Below, one piece after another: positions 43,742 to 52,021 of a stretch of DNA of 64,000 nucleotides; position 1 is the first letter of the stretch; each line of letters opens with the position of its first letter. A model generated the notes under the pieces. It made no database searches, had not been told where the DNA came from, and was given only the letters and a program-made list of their open reading frames with translations. The translations under genes were made by a program, and so were the position numbers. Location: positions 186,001 to 250,000 of the forward strand of contig CAJUCN010000003.1 of NCBI GenBank assembly GCA_910585005.1, in the 5' to 3' direction. Origin of the DNA: an uncultured Lachnospiraceae bacterium. GTDB taxonomy: Bacteria > Bacillota > Clostridia > Lachnospirales > Lachnospiraceae.

Positions 43742-44779
43742 ATGGTAGTACAACACAATCTTACAGCAATGAACTCAAACAGAATGTTAGGGCTGACAAC
43801 CAAGACTCAGGCAAAGTCCACAGAGAAGTTATCATCCGGATACAAGGTAAACCGTGCGGCAGACGATGCGGCAGGCCTTTCCATTTCCGAGAAGATGAGA
43901 CGTCAGATCAGAGGTCTTACCCAGGCATCCGCAAATGCAGCGGATGGTATCTCCTGTGTACAGACAGCAGAAGGCGCTTTGAACGAAGTACATGATATGT
44001 TACAGCGTATCAATGAGCTGGCAGTAAAGGGTGAAAACGGGACACTGACATCAGTAGACCGTTCTTACATCCAGTCAGAAGTAAAACAGCTTATGAGCGA
44101 AATTGACCGTGTACAGTCCACCACAACATTCAATGAGCAGAGCTTACTGGATGGGTCTTTCCAGAACAAAGGCCTTCAGGTAGGTGCAGAAGCAGGTCAG
44201 CATATTGCAATTACCATTGCAAATATGAATACCAATGAATTGATTGGTAAGGCAATTGGGGATAAGGTGACTTTCAAAACTAACCATATTGAGGATGATG
44301 GAACAGACGACAAAATTGGTTACGAGAAGTTTGATGAAAGCGGCGATGAGAATGAACTGAAAGCTGATATGCTGGCAAAATTCTATGACTTTGATGTTGC
44401 CGGAGTGAAAGATCCTGATGTAGAGCAAGATGTAACAACAAGCGGTAATGGTAACGTGAGCCTTACTGATGCAGAAAAGGCAGAAGCGCCTACAGCAGCG
44501 GACTTTGCAGCGTTGAATGCATTTGCAAAGAGCGCACTTAAGACAGTATCCCAGCAGAGATCAGACCTTGGTGCAATCCAGAACCGTCTTGAGCACACCA
44601 TCAGCAACCTGGATAATATTGTTGAGAACACCACAGCAGCAGAGAGCCAGATCCGTGATACAGATATGGCTACAGAGATGGTTAGATACTCCAACAACAA
44701 TATCCTTACCCAGGCAGGCCAGGCAATGCTTGCACAGGCTAACCAGTCCAATCAGGGAGTTCTCTCCTTACTTGGCTAA
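43742..44779 (+). CDS. hag: flagellin (first copy)
   Basis: 345 residues. The N-terminal D0/D1 domain (VVQHNLTAMNSNRMLG, LSSGYKVNRAADDAAGLSISEKMR) and C-terminal D1/D0 (NNILTQAGQAMLAQANQSNQGVLSLLG) are canonical. The variable centre is short and acidic (about residues 175-245), without extra D2/D3 domains. It polymerises into the filament after export by the type III system with FliS. It is nearly identical to the copy at 45060 except in the centre. It probably carries glycans added by the flanking transferases. Confidence 0.97.
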   Translation: MVVQHNLTAMNSNRMLGLTTKTQAKSTEKLSSGYKVNRAADDAAGLSISEKMRRQIRGLTQASANAADGISCVQTAEGALNEVHDMLQRINELAVKGENGTLTSVDRSYIQSEVKQLMSEIDRVQSTTTFNEQSLLDGSFQNKGLQVGAEAGQHIAITIANMNTNELIGKAIGDKVTFKTNHIEDDGTDDKIGYEKFDESGDENELKADMLAKFYDFDVAGVKDPDVEQDVTTSGNGNVSLTDAEKAEAPTAADFAALNAFAKSALKTVSQQRSDLGAIQNRLEHTISNLDNIVENTTAAESQIRDTDMATEMVRYSNNNILTQAGQAMLAQANQSNQGVLSLLG

Positions 44780-44825
44780 TAAGCGGATTGATGTAAGAAA
44801 ATATTTGAAGTACAGAAACGATTGC

Positions 44826-44857
44826 AGGGAGACCGGTTTTTGGTCTCCTTGTTTTTT
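44826..44857 (+). terminator. intrinsic terminator of first flagellin
   Basis: AGGGAGACC and GGTCTCCTT form a stem followed by a T-rich tail. Confidence 0.8.
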
Positions 44858-44887
44858 GGCTTTTAGAAAAAAATTTTAAAATAAGCC

Positions 44888-44914
44888 TAAAGTATCAAAG
44901 AAAAACTCCGATAT
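44888..44914 (+). promoter_or_regulatory. sigma-28-type promoter of second flagellin gene
   Basis: TAAA (44888-44891), 15-base spacer, TCCGATAT (44907-44914). Confidence 0.85.
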
Positions 44915-44975
44915 AATAAGCAAGTAAAGCAAAAGAAAATGCTTTCTAAGGAAAATAGGCGGTTAAGCTTTCAGG

Positions 44976-45051
44976 TGCGTACGAATTTGAAGGCTTGGCT
45001 GCAAAATAAGTAAGAAACGTACGCAAGGAAGCGACGTTCATTTCAAGGAGG
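44976..45051 (+). promoter_or_regulatory. flagellin leader with competing hairpins and probable CsrA sites (copy 2)
   Basis: TGCGTACG (44976-44983) pairs with CGTACGCA (45018-45025). The overlapping CGC-AAGGAA-GCG hairpin (45022-45033) has AAGGAA as its loop. AAGGAGG (45045-45051) is the ribosome binding site. The sequence between the long-stem arms differs from copy 1 while the stems are kept, which argues for selection on structure. Confidence 0.68.
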
Positions 45052-45059
45052 AAAAAATA

Positions 45060-46109
45060 ATGGTAGTACAACACAATCTTACAGCAATGAACTCAAACAG
45101 AATGTTAGGACTGACAACTAAGACTCAGGCGAAGTCCACAGAGAAATTATCATCCGGATATAAGGTAAACCGTGCAGCAGACGATGCGGCTGGTCTTTCC
45201 ATTTCCGAGAAGATGAGACGTCAGATCAGGGGTCTTACCCAGGCATCTGCAAACGCATCAGACGGTATCTCCTGTGTACAGACAGCAGAAGGCGCTTTAA
45301 ACGAAGTTCACGATATGTTACAGCGTATCAACGAGCTGGCGGTAAAGGGTGAAAACGGAACATTGACATCAGTAGACCGTTCTTACATCCAGTCAGAAGT
45401 AAAGCAGCTCATGAGCGAAATCGACCGTGTACAGTCCACCACGACATTCAATGAGCAGAGTCTGCTTGACGGTACATTCTCAAACAAGGGTCTGCAGGTT
45501 GGTGCAGAGGCAGGTCAGCATATTGCAATTACCATTGCAAATATGAATACCAATCAGCTAATTGCACAGGCAATCAATGATAAGACTACATTTAACGTAG
45601 ACCATCTTGAGACAGATGACACAGGAGCTGTAACAGCTCATGATCAGGAGTATATTGATGGCGGTACAGCGACTGCTTCAGGTAAGGGAGCAACGGATGT
45701 AGCTTTGGAAGCAAAAATGCTTGATAAGTTCTATGCATACCAGACAGGCGATGTAGTTGTAAATAATAAGTTGCCTGCAGCTCCTGATGCGGATCAGACA
45801 TTGGATACTGCCGATGCGCCTACAGCAGCAGATTTTGCAGCACTGAATGCATTTGCAAAGAGCGCACTTAAGACAGTATCCCAGCAGAGATCAGACCTTG
45901 GTGCAATCCAGAACCGTCTTGAGCACACCATCAGCAACCTGGATAATATTGTTGAGAACACCACAGCAGCAGAGAGCCAGATCCGTGATACAGATATGGC
46001 TACAGAGATGGTTAGATACTCCAACAACAATATCCTTACCCAGGCAGGCCAGGCAATGCTTGCACAGGCTAACCAGTCCAATCAGGGAGTCCTTTCCTTA
46101 CTTGGCTAA
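45060..46109 (+). CDS. hag: flagellin (second copy)
   Basis: 349 residues, same architecture as the first copy. About 165 N-terminal residues and 95 C-terminal residues are almost unchanged, and much of the DNA is identical too; only the centre (about residues 170-250) differs, with more Thr and Ala. It has its own sigma-28-type promoter, leader and terminator, so the two copies can be tuned separately. Confidence 0.97.
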   Translation: MVVQHNLTAMNSNRMLGLTTKTQAKSTEKLSSGYKVNRAADDAAGLSISEKMRRQIRGLTQASANASDGISCVQTAEGALNEVHDMLQRINELAVKGENGTLTSVDRSYIQSEVKQLMSEIDRVQSTTTFNEQSLLDGTFSNKGLQVGAEAGQHIAITIANMNTNQLIAQAINDKTTFNVDHLETDDTGAVTAHDQEYIDGGTATASGKGATDVALEAKMLDKFYAYQTGDVVVNNKLPAAPDADQTLDTADAPTAADFAALNAFAKSALKTVSQQRSDLGAIQNRLEHTISNLDNIVENTTAAESQIRDTDMATEMVRYSNNNILTQAGQAMLAQANQSNQGVLSLLG

Positions 46110-46156
46110 TAAGCTGATTGATGTAAGAGTATTCCATTTAGAAACAAACTATCACA

Positions 46157-46184
46157 GGGAGAGCGGTTTTCCGTTCTCCCTATT
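46157..46184 (+). terminator. intrinsic terminator of second flagellin
   Basis: GGGAGAGCGG and CCGTTCTCCC pair (one G-T) around TTTT, followed by a short T run. The gene on the opposite strand ends at 46194, so the hairpin may act both ways. Confidence 0.72.
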
Positions 46185-46193
46185 TTGGTTCGT

Positions 46194-47261
46194 CTATTGT
46201 TCCAATTCTTTAAGCCGCTCCAGGGCGGGCCGAAACTTTCCACATTTTTGATACAGGGTGATTGCAGTACCTATATCGCCGAGAACTTCGTTAATGCATC
46301 CCATGTTAAAGGTGGGAATAAAGCTGTTTGCGCCTTCCGTGCGGGCTGTGTCAAAGGTAGTAGCCTTTAAAAATTCAGTCATCGCCTGGACGATCATGCC
46401 GTTTCTTAAGTAGATCAGGCCCATCAGGCATACGAAATCGGCAGTAGTGGAAAATTCTTCATAAATGTTCTGGAATTGCAGGGCTTCTTCATACTTTTCC
46501 AGATGGAGCAGAGCATAACCATAGCCAATGACCATCATTTGGACATATTCAGCCCGTGGGTCTACGTCATATTCCAGCCCTTTTCCGTAATAATAGCATG
46601 CCTTTTCGTCGTCTCTGAGCATATTATAAGATTGACCGATCTGAAAATAAATATAGGGGTCGTCCGGGTTTTCCTTCAGCATTTGAAGGAGCAGCTCATT
46701 GTTGCGCTCCGCCTTCCGGCGAAGATCCTCTATAGTGCCGTTATAACCACAGTGGTCTACAGTAAGGGGAACGGACACGCGGATATAGTCAGAATCGTCA
46801 TTTGCACGGACTTGCTCATGGATGATTGCTTCATAGTGAAATTTTTTTCTGTTAAAAAACCGTTCCACGTCATCGGTGTAGATGGTATCGGTTCCATTTT
46901 GTTCATAGTGGTTTTGGCGGGAGAGCATACCAACAGCGTTAGGGTATTGGCGTATCATAGCGTTAAATCCGTTTAAGTCTAGGGCAGTGATAAATTCGTC
47001 GCAGTCCAGAACGAGAACCCAGTCATTAGAAGCGCAGGATAAAGAAAAATTCCTTGCAGCGCTGAAGTCGCCAATCCATTTAAAATGAAAGATTTTGTCG
47101 GTATATTTCTGGGCAATGGACAGGGTTTTGTCGGTAGAACCGGTATCCACCAATACAATTTCGTGAGGATAACCTTGGAAAGCCTGTTTTATGGAGGTAA
47201 GGAAAGCCTTCATATTTTTTTCTTCATTTTTCATAATAACGCAAATGGAAATTGGGGTCAT
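46194..47261 (-). CDS. GT2 glycosyltransferase with C-terminal TPR-like repeats
   Basis: ATG at 47261 is chosen because AAAGGA lies 6 bases before it; ATGs at 47267 and 47276 are less well placed. Product 355 residues. GT2 motifs: ISICVIMKNEEKN, LVDTGSTDKT, FSAARNFSL and VLDCDEF (DxD). The second half is helical with TPR-like units (YIYFQIGQSYNMLRDDEKAC; MVIGYGYALLHLEKYEEAL). This GT2-TPR layout is frequent next to flagellin genes in Firmicutes. It likely works with the two CgeB-type enzymes on flagellin glycans. Confidence 0.86.
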   Translation of the reverse strand: MTPISICVIMKNEEKNMKAFLTSIKQAFQGYPHEIVLVDTGSTDKTLSIAQKYTDKIFHFKWIGDFSAARNFSLSCASNDWVLVLDCDEFITALDLNGFNAMIRQYPNAVGMLSRQNHYEQNGTDTIYTDDVERFFNRKKFHYEAIIHEQVRANDDSDYIRVSVPLTVDHCGYNGTIEDLRRKAERNNELLLQMLKENPDDPYIYFQIGQSYNMLRDDEKACYYYGKGLEYDVDPRAEYVQMMVIGYGYALLHLEKYEEALQFQNIYEEFSTTADFVCLMGLIYLRNGMIVQAMTEFLKATTFDTARTEGANSFIPTFNMGCINEVLGDIGTAITLYQKCGKFRPALERLKELEQ

Positions 47262-47307
47262 GATCATTCCTTTCATGCAAATCGAAGTTATAGGATAAAA
47301 GGTCTGT

Positions 47308-48489
47308 TCAGCCTTTCAGGCAGGACAGTATTTCTTCTATCCGGTGTTTATAGGTATGGTAAGAGGTCGTTTTTTGGAAACCGTTCCGGGCGATAGCTGC
47401 CCGTTCGTCCTCGTGTGTCAGGTAATATGCTATCTTTTGCAAAAGATCTTCCTTGCTTTCAAAAAATACAAAATCTTCATCGGGTATATAACAATCTTCA
47501 AAATCCGCCTGAAAGTTAGTAAGGAGAAACCCTCCGGCGCCTAAGATATCAAAAGCACGCAAGGGAATACCGCTTTTGATGCTGCGGAGCGTAATATTTA
47601 AATTGAGCCGTGCGTGTTTGAACACATAGGGAGCCATATCGTAATAATCCACAGGACCGTGGTTGACACATCCGGGAAGAGTGATTGCCTCGTTGGGAGT
47701 ATAGAGGTCATAGGGAAAGTGTTGACCAATAGCAGTTAAAAGCTCTATTCTCTCTGTTGAGGTGATCTGTCTGTTGATGACATATTGGGCATATAGGAAT
47801 TCCACACTTTCTACACTGGTAGGATCGGGCTGCATAGGAAGAACGCGCATAAGGTCTTCCACGATAGGAGGTGAGAGCAGCTCCTGGATAAAATTGTAGC
47901 CATATACATGTTTTTGCGCCTCCATGATTCCTTCCAGGTATCCTCTGGTGTAAGGCGTGATCCCCGTAAGCCTTTGATAGAACTGGTGTTTTTCGGTATA
48001 AAGAGAGCCTACAAAAGCAATATCGGTCTTATTAAACCATTTGCCTGTGTGAAAAGCGCCGCGATGGGCAGAGGCCTCCATTTGGCATAGACGGTCAGTA
48101 TTTGCAGCCAGAGGGAGATAGTAAATGGTATGGATCCCTGCACGATGAAATTCCAGATAAAGTTCTTTGTCAAAGACAAAGATATAATTACCAGGATAAA
48201 TGACGGTATAAGAGTACAGCATCACATAGGGACTGTCATAGACCCAGCAGACATAACGTACATCCGCCTTTTTGCAGGCAAGGGATACAATAGGAAAATA
48301 GTTAAAAGTAAATACAAAGTCCGGCGCCGTGTTTCGTATTTCGGACACAATGCAGTTTTCCGCCGCATCATCGTGATGCAGCTCTTTATTTGAAAAGGGG
48401 ATGGTTTTTACGGTATGCCCCAGTTCATTGAAGGCGGATATGAGGTCTTCATTTCCAAAGCTTTTCCATTCCAGCATAAGTATTTTCAT
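47308..48489 (-). CDS. CgeB/DUF3880-type glycosyltransferase, probable flagellin glycosylation
   Basis: Start ATG 48489 gives MKILMLEWKSFG; an ATG at 48501 has no better ribosome binding site. About 393 residues. DUF3880-like features (FTFNYFPIVSLACKK, IFVFDKELYLEF, IYYLPLAANTDRL, FVGSLYTEK) precede a GT1-type half (ARLNLNITLRSIKSGIPLR, DILGAGGFLLTNFQADF). It is a clear paralogue of the gene at 42293. It lies 46 bases upstream of the GT2-TPR gene on the same strand and is probably cotranscribed with it. Confidence 0.83.
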   Translation of the reverse strand: MKILMLEWKSFGNEDLISAFNELGHTVKTIPFSNKELHHDDAAENCIVSEIRNTAPDFVFTFNYFPIVSLACKKADVRYVCWVYDSPYVMLYSYTVIYPGNYIFVFDKELYLEFHRAGIHTIYYLPLAANTDRLCQMEASAHRGAFHTGKWFNKTDIAFVGSLYTEKHQFYQRLTGITPYTRGYLEGIMEAQKHVYGYNFIQELLSPPIVEDLMRVLPMQPDPTSVESVEFLYAQYVINRQITSTERIELLTAIGQHFPYDLYTPNEAITLPGCVNHGPVDYYDMAPYVFKHARLNLNITLRSIKSGIPLRAFDILGAGGFLLTNFQADFEDCYIPDEDFVFFESKEDLLQKIAYYLTHEDERAAIARNGFQKTTSYHTYKHRIEEILSCLKG

Positions 48490-48639
48490 CTTAAAATCCA
48501 TTTCTGTCAGTTGTCATAAATGAGAATGTGGTACTGTTTTATTATAAGCAATTTGGCTGTTTCCCACAATCATTTTCTTTGAAAACAGGAAAGCTATGAC
48601 CGGAGAGTACAGCCTTTTTTCCGGAAAAAAATAAAATAA

Positions 48640-48668
48640 TTGGATATTACTTCCATATACGGTAATAA
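48640..48668 (+). promoter_or_regulatory. putative sigma-A-type promoter of XRE regulator
   Basis: TTGGAT (48640-48645), 17-base spacer, TAATAA (48663-48668). The first CCATATACGG repeat fills the spacer end. An alternative -10 is TATAAT at 48687. Confidence 0.45.
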
Positions 48669-48706
48669 TAGAGTTATGCATTGAGCTATAATAATACCAT
48701 ATACGG
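48653..48706 (+). promoter_or_regulatory. direct repeat CCATATACGG, probable operator
   Basis: CCATATACGG occurs at 48653-48662 and again at 48697-48706, 44 bases apart. One copy lies between the -35 and -10 boxes and the other touches the ribosome binding site of the downstream XRE gene. This is the placement expected for autoregulation. Confidence 0.5.
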
Positions 48707-48717
48707 GAGGACAAAAG

Positions 48718-48957
48718 ATGAAAGCACAAGACATGCTGGTAGAGAGAATCAATAATCTGTGTAAGGAAAGGAGAATGTCCTATTATGCATTATCCTATGA
48801 GTCAGCAGTTCCAATGACTACCCTGATGCACATCGTTGACAAGACAACAGTGAATCCGGGAGTGCTGACCATTGGTAAATTGTGTGATGGGTTAGGGATA
48901 ACATTAAAGGATTTCTTTGACTCTCCGGAGTTCGATGATATGGGACATTATGAATGA
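48718..48957 (+). CDS. small XRE-family transcriptional regulator
   Basis: 79 residues, essentially one helix-turn-helix: INNLCKERRMSYYALSYESAVPMTTLMHIVD, then GVLTIGKLCDGLGITLKDFF. There is no extra effector domain. GGGAGG precedes the ATG. The upstream direct repeat suggests it controls its own promoter. Its targets are unknown; the neighbouring minus-strand glycosyltransferase gene starts about 230 bases away and is divergent, so it could be a target too. Confidence 0.82.
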   Translation: MKAQDMLVERINNLCKERRMSYYALSYESAVPMTTLMHIVDKTTVNPGVLTIGKLCDGLGITLKDFFDSPEFDDMGHYE

Positions 48958-49008
48958 TATTCATCTAGTACTTTAGTATGAAAATGGAAAAAGTTTATTT
49001 TTTTTTAA

Positions 49009-49037
49009 GTGACTAGAAAAAACGGATATGTTATACT
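49009..49037 (+). promoter_or_regulatory. putative sigma-A-type promoter of second XRE gene and glf
   Basis: GTGACT (49009-49014), 17-base spacer, TATACT (49032-49037). The -35 box is two bases off consensus. Confidence 0.5.
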
Positions 49038-49098
49038 ATAGAATATGCAGTGCAGAAATGTTTTATGTCAATATTAAGTATCAGGAGGGTCGACAAAC

Positions 49099-49434
49099 AT
49101 GACTAAAGCAGAAATATTAAAACAGGAGATTTTGAAACAGTACAAGAGCGTGAGACAGTTTGCTCTTGAGATGGAAATCCCTTATAGTACGCTGGTTACT
49201 GCTCTGGACAGAGGTATTGAAGGTATGGCATATGGCACCGTGATTCGGATGTGTGATAAGCTGAGCCTGAACCCGGTGGATTTCTCTACACTTGAAAAAG
49301 GTGAAGTATTGGGAGAGAAGATTCTTGAGAACAGAGTAATGCAGTATTATATCCAGTTAAATAAAAAGGGACGTAAGAGAATTCTTGAGATGATGGAAGA
49401 TTATGTTCAACTGGAGAAATATAGGGAGCTGTAA
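49099..49434 (+). CDS. XRE-type helix-turn-helix regulator
   Basis: 111 residues. The N-terminal half is a helix-turn-helix (SVRQFALEMEIPYSTLVTALDRG, then GTVIRMCDKLSLNPVDF). The C-terminal half is helical and may dimerise (YYIQLNKKGRKRILEMMEDYVQL). It is cotranscribed with glf: only two bases separate the genes. AGGAGGGTCGAC precedes the ATG. The link to sugar-nucleotide supply is inferred from context. Confidence 0.78.
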   Translation: MTKAEILKQEILKQYKSVRQFALEMEIPYSTLVTALDRGIEGMAYGTVIRMCDKLSLNPVDFSTLEKGEVLGEKILENRVMQYYIQLNKKGRKRILEMMEDYVQLEKYREL

Positions 49435-49436
49435 TT

Positions 49437-50588
49437 GTGATTCAAAGGCATTTTGACTATTTAGTCGTGGGAGCCGGGCTGTTTGGCTCGGTTTTTTCAC
49501 ATGAAGTAATGCGGCAGGGCAAAAGCTGTCTGGTTATTGACAAAAGGCCCTGTGTTGCAGGAAATATCTATACCAGTAAGGTGCGCGGAATTCATGTACA
49601 TGAATTTGGCGCACATATTTTCCATACTTCTGACCGCGAAGTTTGGGATTATATTAATCAGTTTGCCCGGTTTAACCATTTTGTGAATTCGCCGATGGCA
49701 GTTTATAAAGAGGAAATTTATAATCTCCCTTTTAACATGAATACATTCAGCAGGTTATGGGGGATTAAGACACCTGAAGAGGCAAAGGCGAAGGTTGGCA
49801 GCCAGGTCGTTTCCCTTCCCGGCGGCAAGGAAGCGTCAAATTTGGAACAGCAGGCTTTGGCGCTTGTGGGAAGAGATATTTATGAGAAGTTGATCAAGGG
49901 CTATACGGAAAAGCAGTGGGGAAGAGATTGTGTGGAACTGCCTGCTTTTATCATCAAGAGAATTCCTCTCCGGTATACCTATGACAACAATTATTTTACG
50001 GATCCTTATCAAGGCATTCCGGTGGATGGTTATACAGCGATTGTTGATAAACTCCTTGAAGGGGCGAAAGTGCTTCTTGGTACAGATTACCGGAACTTTT
50101 GCAGGGAACAGGAGCAGTGCCGGGAGCAGGGAAAAGACTGCTTTTCCTGGGACAAAGTATTGTATACGGGAATGATTGATGAGTATTTTGACTTTTGTCT
50201 GGGAAATCTTGCCTACCGGTCTTTGCGTTTTGAAAAAGAGGATATGCCGGAAGTGGATAATTTTCAGGGAAATGCGGTGGTCAACTACACAGAAAGAGAA
50301 ATCCCATATACCCGGATCATCGAGCATAAACATTTTCAGTTCGGCGAAGGGGAAGGGACAGTTGTCACCAGAGAATATCCGGCAGATTGGGAACCGGGGA
50401 TGGAACCTTATTATCCTGTGAATGATGAGGCGAATAACCAGCTATTTGCAAAATATCAGAAACTGGCACAGAAGGAAAAAAATGTTTTATTTGGAGGAAG
50501 GCTCGGACAGTACCGTTATTATGATATGGATAAAGTGATAAAGGCGGCGCTTCTAATGGCGCAAGAAGAAATAAGGAGTACGGTATAA
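49437..50588 (+). CDS. glf: UDP-galactopyranose mutase
   Basis: 383 residues from a GTG start with AGGGAGCT upstream. FAD-binding motif VVGAGLFGSVFSHE at the N terminus, then FGAHIFHTSDREVWDYI and a C-terminal FGGRLGQYRYYDMDKVI, both typical of UGM. It interconverts UDP-galactopyranose and UDP-galactofuranose with reduced FAD, supplying galactofuranose for glycans. It could feed the flagellin or surface glycan pathways in this window. A strong terminator follows. Confidence 0.94.
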   Translation: MIQRHFDYLVVGAGLFGSVFSHEVMRQGKSCLVIDKRPCVAGNIYTSKVRGIHVHEFGAHIFHTSDREVWDYINQFARFNHFVNSPMAVYKEEIYNLPFNMNTFSRLWGIKTPEEAKAKVGSQVVSLPGGKEASNLEQQALALVGRDIYEKLIKGYTEKQWGRDCVELPAFIIKRIPLRYTYDNNYFTDPYQGIPVDGYTAIVDKLLEGAKVLLGTDYRNFCREQEQCREQGKDCFSWDKVLYTGMIDEYFDFCLGNLAYRSLRFEKEDMPEVDNFQGNAVVNYTEREIPYTRIIEHKHFQFGEGEGTVVTREYPADWEPGMEPYYPVNDEANNQLFAKYQKLAQKEKNVLFGGRLGQYRYYDMDKVIKAALLMAQEEIRSTV

Positions 50589-50595
50589 AAATGAA

Positions 50596-50628
50596 CCCTT
50601 GCAGTGTAACACTGCAAGGGCATGCTTT
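50596..50628 (+). terminator. terminator-like hairpin after glf
   Basis: CCCTTGCAGTG and CACTGCAAGGG form a perfect 11-bp stem around TAA, followed by CATGCTTTT. It lies between convergent genes. Confidence 0.75.
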
Positions 50629-50667
50629 TATAATCAATATTTGGCATGAAAGCTGTTGATACACATA

Positions 50668-51984
50668 TTAACAATAGCTGTTAAATAGCATACCGCTGTA
50701 GTTGCTGGTAATGTAAGGCGTTGCATAGTTCCGTCCAACCCGTGCCGGGTTTTTGTATGCCACGAGAGTCTTATCCACATATTCCATGGGATTTAAGGAG
50801 ATCTGATTCGTTTTCCGCAGGATTGAATTGGTAAAATCCCGAATGGACGAAATCTGTTCCCGAGGCTCCCCGTTTAAAAGGGATGTTTGGAATGTTGAAT
50901 GATCCAAGGTGATCTCGCCGGATTTTTCAAAGCCAAATCCAAGATGTTCCAGACCTGGACGGTAAAAATGCGTCATGCCAGCCATTTCACCTAAAAGTTT
51001 ATGGCTCTTGGGATGGAGATCCAGGTACTCGGAAACTGCCTTGATAAAGGAGTTGTATCCGTCTACCAGGTTGCCAATGTTTTCCGTAAGGGAATCTAAG
51101 TCTGTCTTAAGGCCTATAGTGGCGGTCTCGCCGTCCTGGCTGCTTAACCCGTTTAAGGTCAATTCGTACATCCGTCCTACGGTAAAATGGTTGGTGGAGG
51201 AACTGCGGAGTTCCCCGTCTATTTTAAATTCGGCATTGGAAGGAAGCCTGGATACGAAACCCAGCCCCAAATAATCCACTGTACCACTCTTTTTTGTGGT
51301 TTTGTCATCGGATATGCGGAAAATAAGATCCTGATTTGCCTTTAGGCCGCTGGCTGTGGAAGTCAGGCGCAGGGAACTGTTTCCGTCTTCATCCTCAATG
51401 ACATCAGCCGTAATTCCAATATCCGCATTGGTAATCAGGCGTGAGAGACGATCCTGTAATTCCCGGTTGGTTTCACCCTCATGGATATTGTATTGAAATT
51501 CATAACTTAAATCGCCTATGGTGATATCAAAGGAATAAGCATCTGGATTTAAAGCGGTCTTATCCCCGGAAGGGAGGAACTCCCCTAAATTTACCTGGTT
51601 AGAAGCTAAAGCAGTCACTTCTATGTTAAAAGAAGGAATGCTGCTGCCGGCGGAGGTTTCCCCTACAAAAGAAGCGCTTACAATATCTTCATTGCTGGAA
51701 TAAGCGGCCTTCTTGTTGAACATTTCCGCTTCGTCAAGCCCGCCTAAAGATGCAATCGTATTACGGAGCGTCCGTGCGTTTTCTTTTAGGCCCACAGCAA
51801 ATGCACGGGATTCACGGCTGGTATCCAACATATACAGAGGGGATTCTTTATTCAGTTTGACAATGGAATTGTAGATGTTCCGAAGTTCACTTTTTTTATG
51901 CGTGTCATATTGGGAAGTACCCATAGGTGCATAAGTGGTGAGATAATGGTTATATACATTATTAAGCGCAATACCATACGCCAT
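50668..51984 (-). CDS. FliD-like flagellar cap/hook-associated protein homologue
   Basis: 438 residues. Residues about 100-200 resemble a FliD-type middle domain (FNIEVTALASNQVNLGEF), and residues about 280-320 match the FliD C-terminal region (MYELTLNGLSS, ATIGLKTDLDSL, NIGNLVDGYNSFIKAV). The N terminus lacks the canonical FliD start and instead reads GIALNNVYNHYLTTY, and the C terminus ends in a Tyr/Asn-rich tail. A second cap, an alternative adhesin-like tip or an unrelated envelope protein are possible. AGGAGGGG precedes the ATG. Its promoter is sigma-A-type, unlike the other late flagellar genes here. Confidence 0.65.
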   Translation of the reverse strand: MAYGIALNNVYNHYLTTYAPMGTSQYDTHKKSELRNIYNSIVKLNKESPLYMLDTSRESRAFAVGLKENARTLRNTIASLGGLDEAEMFNKKAAYSSNEDIVSASFVGETSAGSSIPSFNIEVTALASNQVNLGEFLPSGDKTALNPDAYSFDITIGDLSYEFQYNIHEGETNRELQDRLSRLITNADIGITADVIEDEDGNSSLRLTSTASGLKANQDLIFRISDDKTTKKSGTVDYLGLGFVSRLPSNAEFKIDGELRSSSTNHFTVGRMYELTLNGLSSQDGETATIGLKTDLDSLTENIGNLVDGYNSFIKAVSEYLDLHPKSHKLLGEMAGMTHFYRPGLEHLGFGFEKSGEITLDHSTFQTSLLNGEPREQISSIRDFTNSILRKTNQISLNPMEYVDKTLVAYKNPARVGRNYATPYITSNYSGMLFNSYC

Positions 51985-52021
51985 AGATTAGCCCCTCCTT
52001 TCTTCCGTGAATTCCTACATA

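Noticed and set aside
44517..46251. Long alternative-frame reading frames inside both flagellin 3' ends with the same translation.
   Set aside because: They are shared only because the flagellin DNA is nearly identical; no ribosome binding sites, and flagellin is the real frame.
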